NCBI RefSeq assembly: GCF_000003195.3
Contig: NC_012878.2
Location: 41,006,987 to 41,070,986, forward strand
Reading direction: 5' to 3'
From: Sorghum bicolor
Taxonomy: Eukaryota > Streptophyta > Magnoliopsida > Poales > Poaceae
DNA: 64,000 nt
Shown: piece after piece, positions 22,150 to 32,434 of the stretch
Numbering within the stretch: position 1 is the stretch's first letter
Layout: every line of letters begins with the position of its first letter
Translations under genes and position numbers: made by a program
The notes under the pieces: model-generated
The model's input: the letters and a program-made list of their open reading frames with translations, nothing else
What the model was told of the DNA's origin: nothing
Database searches by the model: none

Positions 22150-22660
22150 TTTACATGTGATTTTATTCATAGTTATTATATTATAAATACTTGTTATTAT
22201 TTCCCGTTGCATATGTATTAGTGTGATTTTATCTTTTTGTTATAATCTCTTTGTAAATCATTTAATATATTAGTGTATGATATATTAGTGTATATATTAG
22301 TGAATGTAAATTTAATCTATTTATATATGTAGTAGTGTATATGTAAATCACTTAATATATTAGTGTATGATATATTATGTATATATTAGTGTATATATTA
22401 GTATATGTAAATTTTATCTGTTTATATCTGTAGTAGTGTATATGTTAGTGTATGATATATTAGTGTACATACCCCACGATATATAAATTTAATTTTATGC
22501 TTCATAATATGTTAGTGTATTAGTGTATGTAAATTTAATCTCTTTGTGTATGTATTAGTGTATATGTTAGTGTATGATATATTAGTGTATATACCCCAAG
22601 ATACATAAATTTAATTTTATACATAAATTTAATTTTATGCATAAATTATATAGATTTCTA
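22150..22660. repeat. Degenerate TATATTAGTGTATG repeats
   Basis: TATTAGTGTAT-like units recur over about 500 bp, with a longer unit (TGTAAATTTAATCT then TAGTGTATATGTTAGTG) seen about three times. It lies just before the first coding exon of gene 2, presumably in a leader intron. Confidence 0.8.
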
Positions 22661-22662
22661 CG

Positions 22663-25600
22663 ATGAGTTCTCCGCATAAGGACGAAGCACTGCAGTCCCA
22701 ACCCACGGAGCAAGTAGAAGGGTCATCCGACCCTATGGAACAAGCTCGTGAGGTCACGAAACAAGTAGAAACAGGCGAAGCATCAGGTTCGTCCTATGAA
22801 CAAGAAGCTAGCGACGACATGGAGCCTCTAGAAGTGAGGAAGACTCATCGTGAATTGGCACGTGACCTCGATTACAATCCAGAAGCCGATGAGGTAAATT
22901 AGAGACATTCACGATTTCATGTAATTAAATGATTTCTATTCATAGTTTCTACATATAAACACACCCATGATTCACATGTCTATACTCAGGAGGTAATGTC
23001 TCAGTTTAGAGATATGATGTCTCAGGAGGAAGTGGCACACGAAGACGCACCGGAACCGACGACCGCAACGACGAGCCCTGAGAGGCCATGTCAGTCTAGG
23101 AAAAGGAAGCGACTAGGTTTGAAACGAGGCGAGAGAGGGTTGAACCAATTTCCAGATGACACATATGCCATCACAGATGTGAGCCCTACCGGACAGCCAC
23201 TAGCTCGAGAGGAGGCTCTACCCAAATACAGGAACGCAATTGGTTTTTGTGTGAGGGACTTTCTTGATATCATAGTTAAGAACTGGGCCGGTGTGTCGAA
23301 TAATCACAAGATCAAAATTTGGGATAAGATTAAGACAAGGTTCCAGTTTCCTAGGAATGTGCCAGAAGATTTAGTGAAGGCATATACAATGAAGCAATGT
23401 GCGGTTAGTTTCCGAAATTGGAGGTCGGAGATGAATGTTATGTATGCAAAGACAGGGATGGATCCGACATCCAAATACAATATTACTAAAGGGCAGTGGG
23501 CTGTTTTTCTAGAGCAGAGGAATGACCCTAACTTCTTAGCTCGGAGCAAAGCCAACTCCCAGCTCGCAAAGAGGAACAAGTACCAGCACCATCTAGGCAC
23601 AGGTGGTTATCGGTACCAAGTTCCTAAATGGAGGCAAGAAGAGGCTGTGAAGAAGGCAGTAGGGTTGCTAGTGCTGTCCGAGCAAGTCAGTGAAAGGTCC
23701 GCGAATTGGATCCATGATCGGAAACCAAAGGAAACCGAGACGGGTGTGTCCTTTGAAGACCCAATGCTTGATGAATCAATGAAGAGCATCTTTGCAGTGG
23801 CAGGCATGCAGCAGGAAGGCAAGTTTACGCCACGAAGGGAGAGGGACATCCTTAGTGCTGGCCTCGGTAACCCCGAGCATCCTGGCCGTGTTCGAGGCAT
23901 CTCATCCAAAGAAGGATGGAAGGATGGATTCGGCCCTCAATGGGCAAATGAGTATAAGAAACGTGATCGGTACAAGGAACAAATGGCAAATTATTTTCAG
24001 GAAGAGGCTAAGAAAGACTTCCAAGAGATGATGGGGAAGTTGCTAGAAAATCCTCCTCCTGAGTTGATGCAGAAACTAGAGAGTGCCATGTCAAATGCAG
24101 CTACCCAAATGAGCACTCAAGCTCCCCAAATGCAGCTAGTCCCAGTGGTGTCGCAACCGTTGGTGGCATCAAGTGAAACAATCATTCCAAGCAGTGTCGC
24201 ATCTACGACAAACAAGGATCACTATCCAGTTGACGACATTCTTACTTCTACACCTTGCTCCCTTGTCATAAGATATGGGATTAACAATCATCGTACAAGG
24301 GAAGTAGCCACGGGCAAAGCGATCCCAGGAGGACCTAAATACCATGGTGCTGACATCCCTAAAGACTACTGCAGAGTAGAGGTATCAACCGTGGTCCAAG
24401 GTTATGAGGACGAGATTCTAGACATCCATGGTCCCGAGGACATTGTGAAACTAGGACAGGCGATAAACAATTTCATCCTTTGGCCTCGGAGGGACGTGCA
24501 ACTAAGGGAGCCACCACCACCCTCTCAAGAGATGCCACTAACCTAGGAGTCGTCAGCTCATGTCGATCCTCTTCCTTACCCACCGGCTTCACCTCCCTAG
24601 TCTCTTCCTGACCCACCAGAATCACCTCTCCATGTTTTCCCTGTCCATCAACCATCTCTCCATGATCTTTCTACCGCACAGTCAACACAATCTCCACCAC
24701 CATTCAATTCCACCCCTTCCCCACAACTCAAAGATGCAGAACCAAGAAGTGAGCCACCAAAGGTGCCAAAGAAGAAAGTACTTCTGATACCTAAGTTGAT
24801 TTCACCATTCGAGCCAAAGAAAAAATCAGCTGGGCAAGTGAGATTTTTGTCAGGCATTGCTTCGAAACGCACAATACAAGAGCATGAGATTTCTGAGCTA
24901 GCAAAGTCAGAGGTGCCAGCGCCTAAGGTCATAACTCCTGTCAATTTCAAGGTGCCAACTGTAGAAGACTACGAGAATATCCCCAAAAAGTACGTGTGGG
25001 GAAAGCCTCTACTCAGTCGGACCAAACTTATGAAGAAACCAAGTGGTATAAAAAGGTTTCATGACTGGTACATGAGAGCCTCTTCTGCTGGCATCGACAC
25101 CATAAGCATGCGCATACCACAAATAGCATTTCTCAGCCAGAGTACTGACAAATGCATGCTCACTTTTGATGACATGTGGGCACTGATGAACCACGAGATG
25201 CTAGATGTACAGATCGTAACGGCATTTGCATTGTAAGTGTTACATAGTTACACACATTGTAGTTGAATCAATTTTCAATATCTGACATGCTTCTATCTTA
25301 CAGAATGTTATATGATCAACAAGATTTGTATTTTGGTTTGGACCTTAATTATTGTGCCAAAGAAAGCAATGCCTATCTCTGCCCAATAGATATAGCCAAA
25401 CATCGGCACACATTCCGGATCGGGAATGACAGCACAGAGGTACAGGGTTTGGAAGGTGCAGAACGGGATGAGAAACTCCGAAAGTTGAAACTTGATTTTG
25501 AAGCCAAATACGCCTTCTACATTGGAAATTCACTAATAAAGTTTCAAGACAGGAAAGCGGTGGTGGCCCCGTACCACTTTGGGTAAGTGTGAGTTTACAA

Positions 25601-26380
25601 ATATCTATCTAAATTATTCCAATGCATAAATGCATCATGGATTTAATTTGAGCAGGAGGCACTGGATATGCTTCATCATTTATCCCAAGGAGGGAAGGGT
25701 GTTGGTACTAGACTCCGCAGATTACCCAAAAGAAAGCTATGCTCCATTCATCAAACTGCTAGAGCTGTAAGTGAAGCTATGCATGCATACTTAAGCATAT
25801 TGAGAATTTGACAATAACATGGTGATTCTATTTGAGATCATAGGGCATACAGGTTCTATAAGATAAATCATGGAAAGTGCGAGTCCAAGAGACCAGGCAA
25901 CCATCGGAGGTTATACATAACTGGCCGATACGTATAAAAATTTACTATTATGAATACAAATCATACACATACGACCACAGTTGCAACTATAATTAAATAA
26001 CCACTCTCCTGTTATACAGTGCATGAAGCAACCACCGTTATCTGTCCTCTGTGGCTACTACGTGTGTGAGAACATGAGAGAAAACGGACGATATGCAAGG
26101 AACCCTAACAAGGTAATATAAGTAATAGTCTATTAAAGTTGGAAGTCATAAAATATATAATGTTTATAAACTTTCTTTGCAGGTATATAAGCAAGGGACG
26201 GTGGAGCGCATGGACGAACGTGCTTTAGACAACATAGTTGAGGACATCTGCTCGTTCATCATGAAGCATGTCATTCCACATGAAGGCAAATATCATGATG
26301 ATGAAAGCCAATTATCCAGGCCACAGTTCCGAGTGCTAACAGAGATTAGTAAGCTCAAACTTACTAAAGAGGGTTATTAG
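22663..26380 (+). pseudogene. CACTA 2 gene 2: Ptta/En-Spm domain fused to Ulp1-like C48 protease, nearly intact
   Basis: Seven exons with GT-AG introns and consistent phase: 22663-22893, 22990-25232, 25304-25582, 25656-25766, 25844-25931, 26020-26112, 26183-26380; about 1,080 codons. Exon 2 begins with an acidic and basic region, then the Ptta domain (about 23200-23620, with VRDFLDIIVKNW, VSFRNWRSEMN and YQHHLGTGGYRY), a coiled region and a proline-rich stretch. Exons 3-6 form a Ulp1/C48 protease: RHWICFIIYP (His), LDSADY (Asp), KQPPLS (Gln), LCGYYVCE (Cys), all present. TAG at 24544-24546 and 24598-24600 are the only breaks seen. Such proteases normally cleave SUMO-like conjugates; a role for it in transposition is not established. 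Confidence 0.85.
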
Positions 26381-26626
26381 AGGACAGAAACAAACTTTGA
26401 TGTATATATATATGATGTGTGATGATGGATATACTCTTGTAATTAACTTTGTCTTTGAGCACCAAACTTTGATGTATACAAATGTATGTATGAGATGAAG
26501 TATTTAAATTATATGTTGCTATGTTAGAAGACCAACCAATATCAATATATTTAAATAATAACAATAAAATAATAAATAGATAAATAGATAAATTAAAAAA
26601 TAAATAAATAATACATATTTTAATAG
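26381..26626. other. 3' flank of CACTA 2 gene 2
   Basis: AT-rich, with TAAATAAATAGATAAATA microsatellite-like runs near 26560-26615. Probably the 3' UTR; no other feature seen. Confidence 0.5.
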
Positions 26627-26831
26627 GTTTACACAGGCGGCTCTCTTAGGAAACCGCCTGTGTAAATGAACATTTACACAGGCGGTTCCCTAAGATAGCC
26701 GCGTGTGTAAAAGGTTTCTACTGGCGGCTCTCAAGCGACCGCCTGTGGAAATGGAACATTTCTACTGGCCTCCAGCGCAGGCGGATCCGGAAAACGCCTG
26801 TAGAAATATGTTACCAACTGCCTGTATAGTG
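26627..26831. repeat. Right subterminal repeats of CACTA 2
   Basis: Inverted motif pairs ACACAGGCGG(C/T)T / (A/T)ACCGCCTGTG at about 26633-26710 and 26716-26755, then diverged copies and the terminus CTGTATAGTG. Confidence 0.85.
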
Positions 26832-27474
26832 TGCCAATGTACGGGTCCGTGCTCGCCTCGCGTCGCCTACGGACTACAGCCACTCAATCGAGTGCTGGCG
26901 CGACCTCTGCGGCGGCGAGCCGCGAGCATGCCCATGAGACGCACACGACAAGCCTCGACGTCCGCCGGCCTGCAGTTGTTTCAAGTGGAGTACTGTGACC
27001 CGTTCTGGGGCGCCGGCCGGCGTTCGCCTCCCTGAATTGTCGGGCGCCATGCCAGCATTTTTCCCGGAGTGCAACACTGAACCAGAACACACACTTGTCC
27101 GACGCGTTCGACCCCTGACGGCGGGCTGGCAATCTGGCATGGTGTGGCGTACCGGCCGGTGAGGCTGTGCGTGGTAGGACCTGTACGCCGCGCCGTCCGC
27201 GTAGCATGGTGGTTCGTGCACGTCTCGGGATGGTCAGTGAACACGAAGATCACGCCGGTGCATGCATGATGCGGGCCGTCGATCGGGTGGTCCTGGCGCC
27301 GAGGGCGGGCGTCGCGCTGGGTGAGCTCCTGAACCGAAGTTCCATTGACGAGGAGGTGGACGTATGTGCTGGTGATGCCGTGGCAAGGACAAGTGGCAAC
27401 ATGTTTGTGTCTTTCCTTGGCTACACTGGCCTGATGAAGACGCACGATGAGGAGACCCAGCTGAGGCTCCCTGA
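26832..27474. other. GC-rich unassigned sequence, possible host or captured gene fragment
   Basis: Base composition changes sharply at the CACTA 2 boundary. Open frames exist on both strands, the longest minus at 27502-26981 and plus at 27167-27547, but both run into the copia LTR and carry no motif I know. The plus frame around 27375-27474 (GNMFVSFLGYTGLMKTHDEE) is the most protein-like. It may continue at 40960 on the other side of the copia insertion. Confidence 0.35.
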
Positions 27475-27868
27475 TGATAGCGCAAGCGTTGCCTTGCGCC
27501 ATGCTGGTCGCCGGCGGCGCACTCTACGACGCGGTGACCGCGAATAGATTGTAGATGGAAACTCGAGACTAGGGTTTTGTCGCTGCCAGATATCGCAGCC
27601 TTTTCTGTCTTTGTCTTTTCTATTTATATGGATACAAAGGTAGGATCATGGAACACATCTCCACATGTCCCTGCGCCACGTTACGCGTCGTGTGCTACGT
27701 CGTTTCTCCGCGACGTACACAACATGCTGCGACACGCTCCGTGGCGCTGAACCGACTCATGCAACTAGATCGTGTCATGGCGTGAGCATGCCTCCACCCG
27801 TGCACAATCCGCTAACCTGACGGAAACTATTAACTGAACAAAGATATGATGCAACTATTTAGCTAACA
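27475..27868 (-). repeat. 3' LTR of the copia element
   Basis: Boundaries TG at 27475 and CA at 27868; minus-strand TATAAATA at 27628-27621. A purine-rich tract (minus GTTTAGGAGGTGTTT) abuts the inner boundary. Confidence 0.9.
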
Positions 27869-27877
27869 AAACACCTC

Positions 27878-30457
27878 CTAAACTAGTTGTAGCTTGACGA
27901 CGCCGAGAGCCCTCCTGAGTTCAACGAACCTTGCTTGCCCGAGTGCCTTGGTGAACATATCAGCCAACTGCTCCTCAGTGCCAATATAATCCACCTCAAT
28001 CTTTCCTTCTTCAATGCATTCACGTATGAAGTGAAACTTGGTGTCGATGTGTTTACTTCTATCGTGATGTACCGGATTCTTACTCAGTGCGATCGCGGAC
28101 TTATTGTCCATGAGCAGCTTCACAGGCATCTCCTTTGTCCCCAACATATCACAAATCAAACAGCACAGCCAGACGCCCTGTCAAGCTGCTGCCGCTCCAG
28201 CCACGTACTCTGCCTCACAGGATGATAATGTCACAATCTTCTGTTTCTGTGAGCTCCATGTGACTAAATTGTTTCCAAGAAAATACACTATCCCTGTAGT
28301 GCTCTTTCTGTCCACAATATCTCCAGCAAAATCACTGTCACTATATCCAAGCAAGAATGGTTTCAGTGCAGCACCACTCTCATATCTACATCCATAATCA
28401 ACAGTTGCTTTCAGGTACCTGAGTATTTGTTTCACAGCTCCCCAATGTGCTTGACAAGGAGTCTCCATGAATGTACTCACAACTCCAACTGAATATGCTA
28501 GATCAGGTCTGGTATTAACAATATACCTCAGACTTCCTATTATGCTCCTGTACTCAGTTGGCCTGACAACTTCATCTTCCACCCTCTTGTAGAGTTTGAG
28601 CCAAGCCTCCATTGGAGTTGCACTTGGATTGCAGTTCCACATGCCTGCTGACTCCAGTATCTTCTTAGCATATGCACTCTGACTCAAAGTGATCCCATCT
28701 GCATCTTGCTTTACTTCTATACCTAAGTAATAACTCAAGAGCCCAAGGTCACTCATATTGAATTTTTTTTGCATCTCCAGCTTGAACTGACAAAAGTCCT
28801 TCGGTTTAGGTCCAGAGATTATCACATCATCGACATACACCCCCACAAGCAGGAAAGAATCTTTGGTGCTTCTTCTATACACTGCATGTTCCATCTTCTT
28901 ACAAAACCGAGAGCAAGTAATTCTCTGTCAAGCTTGGCATTCCAGGCTCTAGGTGCCTGTCTCAACTCATAGAGTGCTTTTCTTAATTTCAGAACTTTAT
29001 CACCACTGCCAACAATGAATCCAGGGGGTTGCTTCACAAACACAGTCTCAGTGAGGTCTCCATTCAAGAATGCTGATTTTACATCCATATGGTGTACCTC
29101 CCACCCTCCTTGAGCTGCTAAAGCCAACAACACCCTTACTGTTTCGATCTTGGCAACAGGTGCAAAGACTTCATCAAAATCCACTCCCTGCACTTGAGCA
29201 TAACCTTTTGCCACAAGCCGTGCTTTATGCTTGACAACCTTGCCATCTGGGTCCTTTTTCACTTTGAAAACCCACTTTAGGCCTATAGCCTTCTGATTTG
29301 CTAGCAGATCTGATACATCCCAAGTCTGGTTCTGCTCAATAGACTGCATTTCTGCCTGCATTGCTTCTCTCCAGCTTTTTGCTGTCATGGCTTCTTCAAC
29401 AGACGATGGTGCCTCTGCACCAACCAAACACAACCCACTGTACTCCACATTGGTCATCTCCTCGGTATGATCAAGTAGGTCAGAGATCGTCCTATATCTC
29501 CTGGGCTGTCCATCAGTATCAACTGATGCATCTGTGGGAGGTGTAGCCCACTGTACCTGGTGTGTCGATCCTTGTGAGCTAGCAGCCGGAGTGTGTGGTG
29601 GAGTATGTGTCTCACCCATACTCCCATGAGCTGGAATTGACCCTGCAGGAGAGGCTAAAGCATCACCAGAGACTGTATCTGAACCGGCATGTGAACCGAG
29701 ATCAGGCTGATCGCCTGTTGTCGGATTTTGTTCAGTGTCTTCTGGATACTCAACAGTAAACGTGAAGGGCACTGGCACTCCTTGTGTTTGATCTCCACTG
29801 CCACGACTGCCTCCATCTCCCCCCAATTCCATGCTCGCTTCTCATCAAACAAGATGTCCCTCGCGATCATCAAATTGTCATTAATTGGATCATACACACG
29901 ATAACCCTTGGTTCCTGGCTCATAGCCCAAGAACACGCCTGGTACAGATCTGTCAGACAATTTGGTGAGTCCTGGTCCAAGCTTCTTGACATATGCAACG
30001 CAGCCAAACTTACGAAGATGCTTGACCACTGGTTTCCTCCCTAGCCATGCTTCATATGGCGTTTTACCATCCAAGCTCTTAGTTGGAGCCCTGTTCATAA
30101 GATAGATGGCAGTCTTCACTGCCTCACCCCAAAAGTTGCCCGGGACCGACTTTGTCTTCATCAGGCAGTGTGCCATCTCCACAACGGTCTAATTCCATCA
30201 TTCGACAACACCATTTTGCTGGGGTGTGTAAGCCGTGGTCGTGTTATGCTTCACGCCTGATCATTGCAGAAAGTCACCATTTTGACACCATTTTGCTGGG
30301 GTGTGTCACCATTCGACAACACCATTTTGCAGTTGAATTATCCTCCTCTGTCTGTTCTGAACGCCTTTAGCTTCTGACCAGATTCTAATTCAGCCGCTGC
30401 AATGATCTTCTTGAAATAGGCAAAGGCCTCTGATTTTGCTGTAAGCAACTCGATTCA
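27878..30457 (-). pseudogene. Copia pol, 3' half: integrase C-terminal part, reverse transcriptase, RNase H
   Basis: From 30457 downward: the integrase catalytic region with TPQQNG, scrambled by short duplications (30183-30370), then the ectodomain (MNRAPTKSLDGKTPYEAW, FGCVAYVKK). The RT runs from about 29400: LKWVFKVKKDPDG, HHMDVKSAFLNGDL, ALYELRQAPRAW, then YVDDVIISG after a frameshift near 28890. RNase H shows YSDSDFAGD, SSCEAEYVA and DNKSAIALS (after another frame change at about 28170), ending at 27878. Catalytic RT aspartates (YVDD) are present. It would copy element RNA into cDNA; frameshifts show it is dead. Confidence 0.88.
30183..30370. repeat. Micro-duplications in the copia integrase
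   Basis: CACCATTTTGCTGGGGTGTGT occurs near 30210 and again near 30285, and ATTCGACAACACCATTTTGC near 30200 and 30315. The pieces derive from the codons for the integrase TPQQNGVVE segment, so the catalytic Glu region is duplicated and scrambled. Confidence 0.75.
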
Positions 30458-32119
30458 TGTTGAAGGTCCTTAAGTATCAAATTTAATTATCAAATAAACA
30501 AAGAAAAGGATCTAAATGAAATAAACATCTAGACTTAGGGTTTTATCTGACAGAATACCACGAGTTTTGGTGTTTGTCTATTTCTGCAAGGGTTATCAGG
30601 AAATACGGAAGAAAGACCCACACGTCGGGAATACATAGAGATATCAACGTACCGCACAATTATCTTACATCTAGAAGACTCCAGAAGCTACGAGAAGGAA
30701 GCGGAGACCGAACGGGGCCTGACACTTGGCGCCCGCCAAGTTGACTTGGGCGCCCGCCCCCTCTTGGAGTCCAATCAGGACACTCTTTCGGGAAAGATCT
30801 CCACCGACCTAAAGGAGCAAGGATAACCGTTCAATCAATGTCGGTTTGATCCAACGGTCCATATTCACTTGAAGGGACTATAAAACAAGACCCCCTGGCC
30901 CCTGGAGGAGAGAGCCTCTCAACCCTAATTCATTATTCCTCAAGGGAGAAGAAGCCTCTGATCAAGATTAGAGCCACCACATCAATTAGATATCTAGATT
31001 AGCATAGCTACATAGGATTAGAACTAGAAGAAGTCAATCTTCGATTGGTTTCCAAATCTGTCAAGAGGATTCTTGGTAATTCTCTAATTGTGCTTCTAAT
31101 TGTTCTTCTAATCATCTTTGTTCTTCAATATTATGAATATGACTTTGTTCTACTTCAATATATTGCTTATGACTTTGCTCTACTTGTTTATATTCAAGAT
31201 TATATTGTTCTTAGTTTATCATAGTTATATACTTGGCTTAGTTAGATTGGATCTATATACATGTTTAGGATCGTATAGCGTTTATCCATCGGATCCATGG
31301 GTAAATGATAGATATTGTGTAGGCGTGGTGCTTATACCGTATTTATCTGCGATTGTACCCAATATGCCAGATCGTGGGGTAGTTCGTGATAGTGACAGCT
31401 TCATTGATTCTTATATAGTCCCCCTCTCGTGTATTGGGCTGGCAGAGCAACATTATTACAGGGGAGTGATTGCTATGTTTCTCATTTACCTTGCTAATAT
31501 CACTATACATGGGCGTAGTCTTGTCTCGTAATGATTGCTAAGTACGCTTGCACTAACTATGATAATGCTAGACTATATAGTTGAGAATAACTTAGGAAAT
31601 ATTCTTGTAGTTCGTTCTAATACCATGCTAATGACTTTCTAGAGTATCTAATTGAGGTGCTTATCATATTTATTATGTGGCTAAGCTATGCTGATTAGAT
31701 TAATTATCTTTGTCACTATTCATTACTTTATATATTCTTTATGTGACACTTATCCCTGTATGAAAGAGTTAGATAAATGTTCTCAATTATTCATGCAATG
31801 ATAGATACTCAATCTCATATTCCATTCTATAGTCAATATTGATGATTGCTAATCCCTTCCCAGTGGTAAAAATATAAATAACGATACCTGGAATACTTCC
31901 CGGTTAAAATGCTACATTGGTATTAATCTGTGCGCTTGCAGATCCCATTCATTATTTATTTAGAAGAACAATTGCATATTTCAATACCGCGTCTCTCATG
32001 TCATGCTAGGGATGACAACTTGGCTTAAGTGGTATGAGAGATAGGTTTGGCATTTTTGGCACCGTTATCAGAATTAGAAAACTGTCTACTTTTGGTAGTG
32101 ATGTTAAGAATACCCAACA
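30458..32119 (+). repeat. 5' LTR of the nested gag-only element
   Basis: 1,662 bp, TGTTGAAGG to ACCCAACA. TATAAAA at 30879-30885 marks the promoter. About 125 bp upstream sit two GGCGCCCGCC boxes (30727-30758) in near-palindromic context. A 137-codon frame at 31118-31531 is AT-rich and hydrophobic; it recurs in the other LTR copies because the LTR does, and I do not treat it as a gene. Confidence 0.9.
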
Positions 32120-32127
32120 AGCATTTT

Positions 32128-32145
32128 TGGCGCCGTTGCCGGGGA
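32128..32145 (+). other. Primer binding site, tRNA-Asp
   Basis: TGGCGCCGTTGCCGGGGA is complementary over all 18 bases to the 3' end of plant tRNA-Asp, nine bases after the LTR end. tRNA-Asp priming is typical of Athila-type and some Tat-type gypsy elements. Confidence 0.9.
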
Positions 32146-32434
32146 AGGTTGATTACTAATCAAGAATGGATATAGGATTTTGAGTTATCATTCGCATCAC
32201 TAATATGATTGAGCTTATCAATTCTCTCATACAGTTTTACCCCGATATTTTTCCATTTTATCTTATGCAGGGGAATGTATGAATAGAAGACATCTTCCAG
32301 GAAATTTTGTTGACAATCCCGAAGCATTATTCAGAAAAACAAGAGCCAAACTCAAGAAGAGATCATCAACATTTCAGCAAGAAGCTTCATCCAATCAAGA
32401 AGATCACCGGAACTTGTCTTCATAGTTTGAAGCC

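Larger units (their letters stand above)
17340..26831 (+). mobile_element. CACTA (En/Spm) DNA transposon 2, 9.5 kb
   Basis: Left terminus CACTAGTAGAAACAGGC at 17340; right terminus, reverse-complemented from 26831, CACTATACAGGC, which fits the left end if about five bases were lost. Flanking triplets (CGG and TGC) do not match, so the right end or the duplication has decayed. Subterminal motif ACAGGCGGTTGAC differs entirely from CACTA 1. The plus strand carries a deleted TNP2 gene (18531-20514) and a Ptta plus C48-protease gene (22663-26380). Non-autonomous because of the transposase deletion. Confidence 0.85.

Noticed and set aside
26703..27547. Several long frames on both strands around the CACTA 2 to copia junction
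   Set aside because: They cross the transposon boundaries and have no recognised domains. The region is kept only as an unassigned GC-rich block.
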